Shown here: in pieces, positions 1 through 7,581 of the stretch
Numbering within the stretch: position 1 is the stretch's first letter
Layout of the letters: each line of letters opens with the position of its first letter
Assembly (NCBI GenBank): GCA_045603285.1
Contig: JAZULW010000142.1
Span: 1 to 9,837 of the forward strand
Reading direction: 5' to 3'
Length of the DNA: 9,837 nt
Source: RGIG3009 sp045603285
Lineage (GTDB): Bacteria > Bacillota > Clostridia > Oscillospirales > Acutalibacteraceae
Made by a program: the position numbers and the translations under genes
Notes under the pieces: model-generated
The model's input: the letters and a program-made list of their open reading frames with translations, nothing else
The model's database searches: none
Told to the model about the DNA's origin: nothing

Positions 1-23
1 CGTTTATCGTTCTCGGGCTTTTC

Positions 24-692
24 TTATCCGTCAACCCGCACTACCGTGGCGGTATTATCGGCGATGGTGAAATGGATATCTCGATCGGCAAAGCGCATAT
101 GGTATACCCGCTCGGGGTCGTCTTGATAAGACGGGCGGGGGTCTTCCGCCAAACACGCCGCAAGGACGGCGCGCTTGTTTTCGGGAATACGCGACATCCA
201 TTCGTCAGGAATCATCACGTTCAGTTGCCGCACCACCGCCGAATCGGCGAAACCGCCGATGGCTTCGGGGTGACAGTCGGCATACGGCAAATAGGGTTTT
301 ACATCGTAAATGGGGGTATTATCCAGCAAGTCTGCACCGCCGACAAGCAACACATCCCCTTCGTTCTCGGTATGCTCTATCCCCAAAAACCGCACGCAGG
401 ACAATCCAATGGGGTTGGGGCGGAACGGCGAACGCGTGGCAAACACACCCACACGCTCGTTCCCGCCGAGGCGCGGCGGGCGAACGGTGGCCGACCACGT
501 GTCGCGGTGGGCTTCGGAAAAATCGAAGATGAGCCATAGATGGGAAAAACCGTCAATACCGCGCAGGGAATCGGGGTGGCGGTACTCGGGCTCAAACACC
601 ACACGCCCCACCAGATCCGGCACACGGCCGCTTTGCCGTGGAATACCGAATTTTTCGTTAAAATCGGTGCGAATATAGGCGATGGGTTTCAT
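24..692 (-). CDS. trmO: tRNA (N6-threonylcarbamoyladenosine37-N6)-methyltransferase TrmO (TsaA/YaeB family)
   Basis: The 222-residue product is close to the E. coli YaeB/TrmO length. This family uses S-adenosylmethionine to methylate t6A37 of certain threonine tRNAs to m6t6A37, tuning decoding in the cytoplasm. Visible family signatures are RSPFRPNPIGLS (about residues 87-98), the LLDNTPIYDVKPYLPYAD stretch (about 122-139), and the late DPRPSYQ segment typical of the C-terminal domain. The ATG at 690-692 is preceded by a good AGGGGAG ribosome site. It lies only 12 bases after the DAHP synthase stop with no terminator between, so it is probably the last visible cistron of the aromatic operon. 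That placement looks incidental, since no metabolic link to aromatic synthesis is known to me. The stop is at 24-26; the remaining 23 bases are too few to show whether a terminator follows. Confidence 0.93.
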   Translation of the reverse strand: MKPIAYIRTDFNEKFGIPRQSGRVPDLVGRVVFEPEYRHPDSLRGIDGFSHLWLIFDFSEAHRDTWSATVRPPRLGGNERVGVFATRSPFRPNPIGLSCVRFLGIEHTENEGDVLLVGGADLLDNTPIYDVKPYLPYADCHPEAIGGFADSAVVRQLNVMIPDEWMSRIPENKRAVLAACLAEDPRPSYQDDPERVYHMRFADRDIHFTIADNTATVVRVDG

Positions 693-704
693 CGAAACTC
701 CCCT

Positions 705-1733
705 TTACACTTGTTCTGCCAGTTGATAAATCAGCGTTTCGGTTTTGTCCCAACCGAGGCACGGGTCGGTGATGGATTGTCCGAACACGTGTCCGCCGGC
801 CGACTGCGCGCCGTCTTCCAAATAACTTTCAATCATCAATCCTTTTACCAAGCGGCGAATCTCGCCGTTTTGACGGCGGCTTTGCATAATTTCACGCGCA
901 ATGCGCGGGTGCTCACCATATTTTTTCCCGGAATTGGCGAGGTTGGTATCCACAATTACGGACGGGTTGAGCAAGTGCGACTGTCCATACATGTCATTCA
1001 ATTTGAGCAAATCTTCGTAGTGATAATTGGACACGCATTTCCCCGCAAAATCCAGATAACCGCGCAAAATGGCGTGCGCATACGGGTTGCCCATGCTTTG
1101 CACTTCCCAACCGCGGTAAATGAACATATGGCTGCTTTGGGCGGCTTTGATGGAATTCATCATCACCGCCATATCCCCGCCGGTGGGGTTTTTCATTCCC
1201 ACAGGGATATCCAACCCACTCGCCGTCAACCGGTGTTGTTGATTTTCCACCGAACGCGCCCCTATCGCGGCGTAGGCAAGCAAATCCGACAAATACCGAT
1301 GGTTTTCGGGATAGAGCATCTCATCCGCACACGTAAACCCATAGTCACGCAACGCGCTCATATGCAATTCGCGAATAGCCAAAATACCTTTCAGCATATC
1401 GGGCGCGTTTTCAGGGTCGGGTTGATGCAACATACCCTTATACCCTTCACCCGTTGTACGCGGTTTATTGGTGTAGATACGCGGAATAAGAAGAATCTTA
1501 TCGTTTACTTGTTCCTGCACACGCGCCAAGTGAGCGATATATTCCAACACAGGGTCGCGGTGATCGGCGGAGCAAGGCCCGATGATCAGCAAAAATTTGT
1601 CTGAACGGCCATCAAATACGGCTTTTATCTCCTCGTCCCGCGCGGCTTTCACAGCGGCCATTGCTTCGGTGACGGGGAATTCTTCTTTCACGTCTTTCGG
1701 GATGGGAAGTTTGCGGTAGAATTGCATATTCAT
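705..1733 (-). CDS. aroF: 3-deoxy-7-phosphoheptulonate (DAHP) synthase, class I-alpha (AroF/AroG type)
   Basis: This is the first step of the shikimate pathway: phosphoenolpyruvate plus erythrose 4-phosphate gives DAHP, a metal-dependent reaction. The 342 residues match the E. coli AroF/G/H length, with no fused chorismate mutase or ferredoxin-like domain. Motifs in order are GPCSADH (52-58, metal-binding Cys54), the KPRTTGEGYKG phosphate/PEP region, GARSVENQQHR, KNPTGGD, the IESY segment with the expected metal-binding Glu, and SITDPCLGW with the expected metal-binding Asp. One key residue is unusual: in the VDTNLANSGK motif, residue 265 is Leu (codon at 939-941) where this family normally has the metal-ligand His. 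ATGs at residues 1 and 3 are both possible; no strong ribosome site is visible. The gene starts 6 bases after the tyrA stop, so coupling is likely. The paralogue name aroF is a family label; the feedback specificity cannot be read here. Confidence 0.95.
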   Translation of the reverse strand: MNMQFYRKLPIPKDVKEEFPVTEAMAAVKAARDEEIKAVFDGRSDKFLLIIGPCSADHRDPVLEYIAHLARVQEQVNDKILLIPRIYTNKPRTTGEGYKGMLHQPDPENAPDMLKGILAIRELHMSALRDYGFTCADEMLYPENHRYLSDLLAYAAIGARSVENQQHRLTASGLDIPVGMKNPTGGDMAVMMNSIKAAQSSHMFIYRGWEVQSMGNPYAHAILRGYLDFAGKCVSNYHYEDLLKLNDMYGQSHLLNPSVIVDTNLANSGKKYGEHPRIAREIMQSRRQNGEIRRLVKGLMIESYLEDGAQSAGGHVFGQSITDPCLGWDKTETLIYQLAEQV

Positions 1734-1739
1734 AGAGTT

Positions 1740-2600
1740 TCACACTTTCTTATTAAACTGACGGCGGCGTGCGGTGGACAGGCGCATCATTTCACGCATC
1801 GTCTCGCGGTCTCCGTTTTTGATGGTGTCGTATAGTCGGTCAAAAGTGGCACGGTAGGTGTCCATCTCGCCGAGAAGTGCCTCGCGATTGGATAAAAACA
1901 ATTCGCTCCACATTTCATCGTTGATGTTCGCAATGCGTGTGAGGTCTCGGAAGGAGTCACCCGTATACTGCACCAAATCGGGGTCGTCGTTTGCACACAT
2001 CAACGACACGGCAATGCAGTGCGCCAACTGCGACAAAAAGGCAATCATCGCATCGTGTTTTTCGGGAGTGAGCACGGAAATTTTGGAAAAGCCGAGCAGG
2101 GAACCGAATTCGCGGCACCACGCAATGGCTTCGGGGGTGTTTTTCTCGGTGGGAACCACAATGTAGTTGGCACCGCGAAAAATCCCATCGTCACTGTGTT
2201 GCACACCGCTGGTTTCGCGGCCTGCCATTGGGTGAGCCGAAATAAACTCCACGCCTTCCGGGAGCAACGACTGCACCTCGTACACGACACACCCTTTCAC
2301 ACCTGTTACGTCGGTAACCGGAACACCCGCGCGAAGCAAGTGCCCATATTCGCGTATCCACTCCACAAACACGTGGGGGTACAGCGCAAACACCACCGCA
2401 TCCGCTTCGTGAATGAGGGTTTCGTCTACTTCTGTGGAACCTTTGTCAATCAAACCGTGTGCCAGCGCATAGTCGATGGATTCTTGCTCCCGCGTGATGG
2501 CGGAAACGTGATATCCTTGTTTTGCAAGAGCCATTGCATAACTGCCGCCGAGCAAACCCAAGCCGACAATTAAAACACGGCCTCCTTTAGGTAATGTCAT
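1740..2600 (-). CDS. tyrA: prephenate dehydrogenase
   Basis: This enzyme oxidatively decarboxylates prephenate to 4-hydroxyphenylpyruvate, the committed step to tyrosine. The 286 residues cover the two-domain catalytic core only, with no fused chorismate mutase and no C-terminal ACT domain, so direct tyrosine inhibition through ACT is not expected. Visible features are the Rossmann GLGLLGGS (13-20), HPMAGRE (123-129), the EKHD and SQLAH helix with candidate catalytic histidines 182 and 194, and GDSFRDLTRIA (214-224), typical of substrate binding. The second beta strand ends in T36-R37 rather than an acidic residue, which hints at NADP rather than NAD; this is inference only. The ATG at 2598-2600 lies inside the aroA end (14-base overlap), with TAGGA about 10 bases upstream, so translation is probably coupled to aroA. 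Confidence 0.95.
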   Translation of the reverse strand: MTLPKGGRVLIVGLGLLGGSYAMALAKQGYHVSAITREQESIDYALAHGLIDKGSTEVDETLIHEADAVVFALYPHVFVEWIREYGHLLRAGVPVTDVTGVKGCVVYEVQSLLPEGVEFISAHPMAGRETSGVQHSDDGIFRGANYIVVPTEKNTPEAIAWCREFGSLLGFSKISVLTPEKHDAMIAFLSQLAHCIAVSLMCANDDPDLVQYTGDSFRDLTRIANINDEMWSELFLSNREALLGEMDTYRATFDRLYDTIKNGDRETMREMMRLSTARRRQFNKKV

Positions 2601-3798
2601 ATGTGGTAATTCCTATCTGTAAAGATTGTAGTTGTTCAAAAAAATTGGGGTAACTTTTTTGAACGGCTTCAGCGCTTTCGATGGTGCCGCCCGTGAGGGT
2701 AGCCAATACTGCAAGCGCCATCACGATGCGGTGGTCGTTGTGACCGGAAAGCGGCACAGACGGGCGTGTGAGCCTCCCTTTGTGCACGGTAACGGCATTG
2801 TCCTCCACCGTAACAGCAATGCCAAATTTTGGGAGCTCCTGTGCCATGGCAGATGCGCGGTCACTTTCTTTGATGCGCAGCCGTGCCGTTCCCGTAAAGG
2901 TAGCTCCGCCGAGTGCGGCGGCCATTGCGAATGCAATGGGGGCCAAATCGGGGCAATCGGTAAGATCAAACCTTTTTTCACCGCGTGCAAGTCCGTCGAA
3001 AATAGCGGTGTATACGCGGTCTCCTTGTAACGTATGGGTATTTAAGCCATCCACCTGCACCCCGCCGCCAAGCAAGTTAAACGCTTCCAAAAACGCCGCA
3101 TTGGAACAATCGCCCTCCACGCGGTAACGTTGCGCCGTATACGACTGCCCTCCACGAATGAAAAAGCGGTTTCCGTCGCGCTCAACGTTCACACCGAACA
3201 TTGACAAGCAGTGCAATGTGAGGTCAATATACGAAGCGCTTTCAAAAGGTTCGGTAACCGCAAGTGTACTGTTGCCCGAAAGAAGAGGAAGTACAAACAA
3301 AAGCCCCGTGATAAATTGACTGGAAATGTTTCCGGGAACCGTGTAATCACCGCTTGTAAGACGGCCACACACCGTGACACGGTCGTGTTCTTTGTCAAAA
3401 CGAATATGTTGGGCACGGGCAATATCTTCATATACCGTGAGGGGGCGCTCGAACAACCGCGCACTGCCCGTAAGGGTGATCGGCACACCCGCCGCCATAC
3501 AAAACGGCAAGAAAAATCGCAATGTACTGCCGCTTTCGTTGCAAGGCAACAAGGCGTGTTCGGGTACTTTGGACAGTGACAGGCCGCCGATACGGACAGC
3601 CGCACCGGTTGTGTTCACCGTAGCACCAAGTGCCGCAAGACAAGCAAGCGTCGCTTCAATATCGTTGGAAAAGGCCACATTTTCAATGACCGTGTTTTCA
3701 CATAAGGCACCGCAAATCAACGCGCGATGCGCCATACTTTTGGACGGTGGCGCGGTTACACGGCCGCCTGCCTTTGACGGCAGTATGGTAACGGTCAT
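2587..3798 (-). CDS. aroA: 3-phosphoshikimate 1-carboxyvinyltransferase (EPSP synthase)
   Basis: It transfers enolpyruvyl from phosphoenolpyruvate to shikimate 3-phosphate, the sixth pathway step and the target of glyphosate. The 403 residues are slightly shorter than E. coli AroA (427), as is common in Firmicutes. Motifs are PPSKSMAHR (17-25, with Lys20, Ser21 and Arg25 for substrate), NESGSTLR (87-94, the PEP/glyphosate loop), NISSQF (157-162), DCPDLAP (281-287, catalytic Asp284), RIKESDR (308-314, catalytic Glu311) and GHNDHR (352-357). The loop differs from the E. coli-type GNAGTAMRP form (Phe replaces the Pro after Arg), so glyphosate sensitivity cannot be assumed. The ATG overlaps the aroQ TGA as ATGA and has a GGAGG seven bases upstream. 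Confidence 0.96.
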   Translation of the reverse strand: MTVTILPSKAGGRVTAPPSKSMAHRALICGALCENTVIENVAFSNDIEATLACLAALGATVNTTGAAVRIGGLSLSKVPEHALLPCNESGSTLRFFLPFCMAAGVPITLTGSARLFERPLTVYEDIARAQHIRFDKEHDRVTVCGRLTSGDYTVPGNISSQFITGLLFVLPLLSGNSTLAVTEPFESASYIDLTLHCLSMFGVNVERDGNRFFIRGGQSYTAQRYRVEGDCSNAAFLEAFNLLGGGVQVDGLNTHTLQGDRVYTAIFDGLARGEKRFDLTDCPDLAPIAFAMAAALGGATFTGTARLRIKESDRASAMAQELPKFGIAVTVEDNAVTVHKGRLTRPSVPLSGHNDHRIVMALAVLATLTGGTIESAEAVQKSYPNFFEQLQSLQIGITTYDIT

Positions 3799-4229
3799 AC
3801 GTTCGCCTCCGTAATCAGCAAATCCATTGCCTCTGTATAGCCGTCAAATCCGTGCCCCGCAATGGTGGCCAAGCAATACGGACGGATATAACTGATCCTA
3901 CGAAATTCTTCGCGCTTAGACACATCGGAAATGTGCACTTCCACCGTGGGGATCCCTACCGCTTTTAAGGCGTCCAGCAATGCGACACTGGTGTGCGTAT
4001 ACGCGGCAGGGTTGATCACAATGCCATCCACACGCCCATAGGCGCTTTGAATTTTATCCACCAGGGCACCTTCGTGATTGGATTGGTACAGTTCCACCTC
4101 TACTCCACGCAAAGCGGCGTGGGTGCGAATGCTTGTACACAAATCCTCATACGTTTGGTTTCCGTATACCGCCGGTTCACGGATACCGAGCATATTCAAA
4201 TTGGGGCCGTTAATTACCAAGAGTTTCAC
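3795..4229 (-). CDS. aroQ: 3-dehydroquinate dehydratase, type II
   Basis: It dehydrates 3-dehydroquinate to 3-dehydroshikimate (third step). The type II enzyme is a small flavodoxin-like protein that forms dodecamers. At 144 residues it is full length. Expected residues are visible: NGPNLNMLG near the N-terminus (Asn10), Arg17 and the catalytic Tyr22 in REPAVYG, SNHEG (50-54), INPAAYTHTS with Asn73 and His79, and VEVHISD with catalytic His99, followed by REEFRR (106-111). The start is a GTG at 4227-4229, chosen because an excellent AGGAGGAG lies seven bases upstream and the protein begins exactly at the usual MKLLVINGPN. The first 20 bases overlap the end of aroE-aroK, and the stop overlaps the aroA ATG, so it is coupled on both sides. 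Confidence 0.96.
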   Translation of the reverse strand: MKLLVINGPNLNMLGIREPAVYGNQTYEDLCTSIRTHAALRGVEVELYQSNHEGALVDKIQSAYGRVDGIVINPAAYTHTSVALLDALKAVGIPTVEVHISDVSKREEFRRISYIRPYCLATIAGHGFDGYTEAMDLLITEANV

Positions 4230-5460
4230 GGATGAACTCCTCCTCTATGCACGTTGCCGCCGCATCGGGTGTGGCGGTTGCGGTAATGTGACAATCACAA
4301 CAGGCGCGGTAAATACCGTAACGTTCGCGGTAGCGTTGCTTCAACGCGGTGCGGTCGCGCGACAGCGGTCTGTCGGCAGTTGCCGCCAACTGTTCAAGCG
4401 GGCGGTCAAGAAAATACACACGTCCGTTTTCTTTCAAAAGAGAGACATTGTCCTTTCGCAATACGGCACCGCCGCCCGTGGCAATCACCGCGCCTTGGCG
4501 TGCAGCAACCGCACGAACAACCTCGGCTTCCACTTCACGAAACCCTTGTTCTCCTATTGCATCAAACAACTCGGGAATGGCACAGCTCTCACGCTTGACG
4601 ATCTCCTCGTCGGTGTCAACAAAGGCAAATCCCAGCCGTTTTGCCAACCGTTTGCCAACAGTGGTTTTGCCGCAACCCGGCATTCCCACCAGTACCACGT
4701 TTTGTTTTTCACGCAACAAATGAGCGTACTGTTCGTCTATCCTTTCAGGATCGACCGATTGCCCCGTAAAAATTTCAGCGGCCAACACGGCTTGTGCCAC
4801 AAGCATATACAAACCTCCCGCCGCCGCGATACCCCGTTCACGGGCATCGCATACCAACTTGGAACGCAAGGGGTTATACACCACGTCTACCACACCCTGT
4901 AAACGGGGAAACGCACCGATATCCACGGCACTTTCGCCGATATGGGGATACATTCCGCACGGGGTGGTGTTGATAATGATATGCGTATCGGCACAAGCAG
5001 CGGCTTGTTCATACGTGATGCACCCGTCTTCGCCGGTGCGTGACACACGGTGCACACGGGCGCACCGTTCAGCGTGAGCCACCGCCAACGCTGTTTTAGA
5101 GGTGCCACCGCTTCCCAAAATGAGCACGTTTTTGTCGGCAAGAGTAATATTCGCTTTTTTAAGCAAAGCGACCATCCCGCCGAAATCGGTGTTATCCCCA
5201 TACAATTTGCCACCGCGGTTCACCACGGTGTTGACCGCACCGATGTGGCGCGCCACGTCGCTTATCTCGTCCAAATACGGTATGACCGCTTGTTTGTACG
5301 GGATGGTCACGTTGATGGCACAAAAATCACGTGCGGTCATAAACGCGTGCAGATCATCAGGCGGGATTTCCGTCAATTCGTAATCGTAATCGAACAACTT
5401 GGTGTGAATGTATTGGGAAAAGCTGTGCCCCAATCGTTCCCCGATCAATCCGTATTTCAT
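4210..5460 (-). CDS. aroE-aroK: bifunctional shikimate dehydrogenase-shikimate kinase (AroE-AroK fusion)
   Basis: One 416-residue polypeptide carries two consecutive-step enzymes. Residues 1 to about 250 are shikimate dehydrogenase (3-dehydroshikimate + NADPH to shikimate): GHSFS (11-15), catalytic Lys56 in NVTIPYK, GAVNTVV, Asp92 in GDNTDFGG, Rossmann GSGGTSKTA (116-124), INTTPCGM and GGLYMLVAQA. Residues about 253-416 are shikimate kinase: Walker A GMPGCGKT (259-266), DTDEE (282-286), substrate Arg308 in FREVE, GGG (329-331), lid TADRPL, and a late Arg-rich YRERYGIYR helix. Both active sites look intact. The ATG at 5458-5460 overlaps the aroC TGA as ATGA and gives the family-standard MKYGLIG N-terminus; a longer frame to 5562 only adds translated aroC antiframe. 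No good ribosome site is visible, so reinitiation after aroC is likely. Confidence 0.95.
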   Translation of the reverse strand: MKYGLIGERLGHSFSQYIHTKLFDYDYELTEIPPDDLHAFMTARDFCAINVTIPYKQAVIPYLDEISDVARHIGAVNTVVNRGGKLYGDNTDFGGMVALLKKANITLADKNVLILGSGGTSKTALAVAHAERCARVHRVSRTGEDGCITYEQAAACADTHIIINTTPCGMYPHIGESAVDIGAFPRLQGVVDVVYNPLRSKLVCDARERGIAAAGGLYMLVAQAVLAAEIFTGQSVDPERIDEQYAHLLREKQNVVLVGMPGCGKTTVGKRLAKRLGFAFVDTDEEIVKRESCAIPELFDAIGEQGFREVEAEVVRAVAARQGAVIATGGGAVLRKDNVSLLKENGRVYFLDRPLEQLAATADRPLSRDRTALKQRYRERYGIYRACCDCHITATATPDAAATCIEEEFIRETLGN

Positions 5461-6551
5461 ACCGTTCCCAACCAATCCGTACCAAAACGGCCGGCAAGCA
5501 TATCCGCAAGCACCAATGCCGTCATACATTCTGACACCACGCGTGCGCGGTGAACAATACACGGGTCGTGTCGGCCTTTGGCAAGCAACACCGCCTCTTC
5601 CCCCGTTCGCATATCGATGGTGTTTTGTTCACGTCCGATGGTCGGTGTGGGGCGAATGGCCAAACGGAACACCACGGGCATCCCGTTGGTGATGCCACCG
5701 TTAATACCGCCACTGTGGTTGGTAGTGGTACACACCCTATTGTCGTTCGTATAAAAGGGATCGTTCGCCGCAGAGCCTTTTTGTTCGGCAAGGGCAAAGC
5801 CGTCGCCAAATTCCACTCCTTTTACGGCAGGGATGGCAAACATGGCGTGAGAAAGCATACTCTCCACCGTGTCAAACCACGGTTCTCCCACTCCCGTGGG
5901 AAGGCCGACCACCACCGTTTCCAGCACGCCGCCCACGCTATCTCCTTCTGCTTTGGCGGCGCGAATGGCGGCTTTCATTTGTTCGGCGGCCGCCTCGTCC
6001 AACACGCCAAAATCGCGCTCGAACAACGTATCGATATCCGCTGTAAGATCGGCAAACCCACGGTCAGACACACCGCCGCACTTGGCAATGTGAGCCGCAA
6101 TACGAATTCCTTTTTTCTCAAGCGCCGGTATCACCAGCGCGCCCGCCGCCACCAACGCAGCGGTGATGCGCCCACTAAAGTGACCGCCGCCACGCGGGTC
6201 TTCGAAGCCGTGATATTTGCAATAGGCGGTATAATCCGCATGGGAAGGACGCGCCAAAAAACGGGTGTCGGCATAATCCGCCGAACGCGTATCCGTATTG
6301 GGAATGCGAATACAAATGGGCGTACCCGTCGTTTTCCCCTGAAAGACACCGCTTTCAATGGTAAAGGCATCCGTTTCGCGCCGTGCAGTAGAAATAGCCC
6401 CCACGGGGCGGCGGCGCGCTAACAATTTTTCGATAAAGGCGGTGTCCACAGGAATGCCGGGAGCAAGACCGTCCACAACGGCGCCAATGGCGGGCCCGTG
6501 GCTTTCGCCGTACAGCGTGACGGCAACGTGGTTGCCGAAGGTATTCTTCAT
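5457..6551 (-). CDS. aroC: chorismate synthase
   Basis: It converts EPSP to chorismate, the last shared step, using reduced FMN without net redox change. The 364 residues match the family. Visible motifs are YGESHGPAIG (14-23, with catalytic His18), RPSHADYT (101-108, second conserved His104), GGGHFSGR (121-128), VEFGDGF (246-252), NHSGGINGGITNG (278-290) and GRHDPC (326-331). No flavin reductase domain is fused, so reduced FMN must come from elsewhere. The ATG at 6549-6551 overlaps the aroB TGA (ATGA), with AGGTG nearby upstream; the stop overlaps the aroE-aroK ATG in the same way. Confidence 0.97.
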   Translation of the reverse strand: MKNTFGNHVAVTLYGESHGPAIGAVVDGLAPGIPVDTAFIEKLLARRRPVGAISTARRETDAFTIESGVFQGKTTGTPICIRIPNTDTRSADYADTRFLARPSHADYTAYCKYHGFEDPRGGGHFSGRITAALVAAGALVIPALEKKGIRIAAHIAKCGGVSDRGFADLTADIDTLFERDFGVLDEAAAEQMKAAIRAAKAEGDSVGGVLETVVVGLPTGVGEPWFDTVESMLSHAMFAIPAVKGVEFGDGFALAEQKGSAANDPFYTNDNRVCTTTNHSGGINGGITNGMPVVFRLAIRPTPTIGREQNTIDMRTGEEAVLLAKGRHDPCIVHRARVVSECMTALVLADMLAGRFGTDWLGTV

Positions 6552-7567
6552 CGTGTAAGCACCTGCCTTATCTGTTGTGTAAACTCCGCAAAAGGAAACG
6601 TTTTCATCTCAAACGTACCAACGGAGGGAACCATCACCACCGTGATGGTATCCCCTGCCGTTTTTTTGTCGTGACGGCAAGCATCAAGCAAGCTCTCTAT
6701 CGATGCATCAAACACGGTGGGAAGCGCCAATTTGTTCAGCACGGGAATCAAGCGCCCGCGTACCTCGGCAGAACACATCGGCAACATACCCAGCGCCACA
6801 CATTCGCCGTGATAATACGTTTGCATATCGTACACACTTTCAATCGCGTGCGCCAACGTATGCCCGAAATTGAGCACCTTCCGCAGTCCGCCTTCGTGTT
6901 CGTCCTGCTCTACCACCACGCGTTTGATACGCAGAGCGCGTTCAATAATCGTATCCAGTACCGCTTCGGCAAACGGGTCTTGCGTTTCAAACAGTGAAAA
7001 CAAGTCCGCGTCGTGCGTGAGGGACATTTTTACCGCCTCGGCAAGGCCGTTGGACAATTGCCGTTTGGGGAGAGTGCGGAGAGTATCGGGGTCAATTAAC
7101 ACGCGGCGAGGCGGATAAAAGGCTCCCACCAAATTTTTAAGACCCATAAAGTCCACCGCCGTTTTGCCGCCGATGGAAGAATCCACTTGCGATAACACCG
7201 TGGTAGGAATGTTGTAAAAATCAATACCGCGCAGATAGGCCGAGGCGGCAAAGCCTGCCAAGTCACCCACCACACCGCCGCCGACGGCAACAATGCAGTC
7301 GGTACGGGTAAAACCGTTATCCACCAACGTTTTCAAAACGCGTTGCCACGTATCCAACTGTTTGGAATGTTCGCCTTGCGGCACGGTGAGGACGACGGGG
7401 TGTTTACACGCGGCGGCCACCTGCTCGGCATAGGCGGCGGGAACACCGTCATCCGTCACGATCAAGACACGGCGGTCAAGGTTGAGCCATTCGCCCACGC
7501 GGGAAAGCGCACCGCGTTCTAATACAATATCGTATGTACCTTGCGACGTTTTTACTGAAACGGTCAT
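6548..7567 (-). CDS. aroB: 3-dehydroquinate synthase
   Basis: It cyclises DAHP to 3-dehydroquinate (second step) with bound NAD and a divalent metal. I take the ATG at 7565-7567 as the start, giving 339 residues: a GGAGG sits eight bases upstream, whereas a GTG three codons earlier overlaps that same GGAGG. Motifs are GGGVVGDLAGF (96-106), PTTVLSQVDSSIGGKT (121-136), and metal ligands Glu177 in GLAEAVK, His236 in GHTLAHAIE and His253 in YHGE; DKK (300-302) is also present. The gene begins 14 bases after the pheA stop and ends in an ATGA overlap with aroC. Confidence 0.96.
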   Translation of the reverse strand: MTVSVKTSQGTYDIVLERGALSRVGEWLNLDRRVLIVTDDGVPAAYAEQVAAACKHPVVLTVPQGEHSKQLDTWQRVLKTLVDNGFTRTDCIVAVGGGVVGDLAGFAASAYLRGIDFYNIPTTVLSQVDSSIGGKTAVDFMGLKNLVGAFYPPRRVLIDPDTLRTLPKRQLSNGLAEAVKMSLTHDADLFSLFETQDPFAEAVLDTIIERALRIKRVVVEQDEHEGGLRKVLNFGHTLAHAIESVYDMQTYYHGECVALGMLPMCSAEVRGRLIPVLNKLALPTVFDASIESLLDACRHDKKTAGDTITVVMVPSVGTFEMKTFPFAEFTQQIRQVLTR

Positions 7568-7581
7568 CCGATACACCTCCG

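Noticed and set aside
540..1604. Long plus-strand open frame of 354 codons opposite the DAHP synthase gene.
   Set aside because: It is a shadow of a well-supported gene; its composition (many His, Arg and Gln) is typical of an antisense frame and it has no recognisable domain.
3529..3552. Reading glyphosate resistance from the EPSP synthase loop NESGSTLR.
   Set aside because: The loop differs from the E. coli type but looks normal for Clostridia-like enzymes; sensitivity cannot be inferred from the motif alone.
5461..5562. N-terminal extension of AroE-AroK by 34 residues.
   Set aside because: The extension is the aroC sequence read in another frame; the internal ATG overlapping the aroC stop gives the standard N-terminus.
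7568..7576. GTG start for aroB three codons upstream.
   Set aside because: This GTG overlaps the GGAGG ribosome site, which is ideally spaced for the ATG at 7565-7567.
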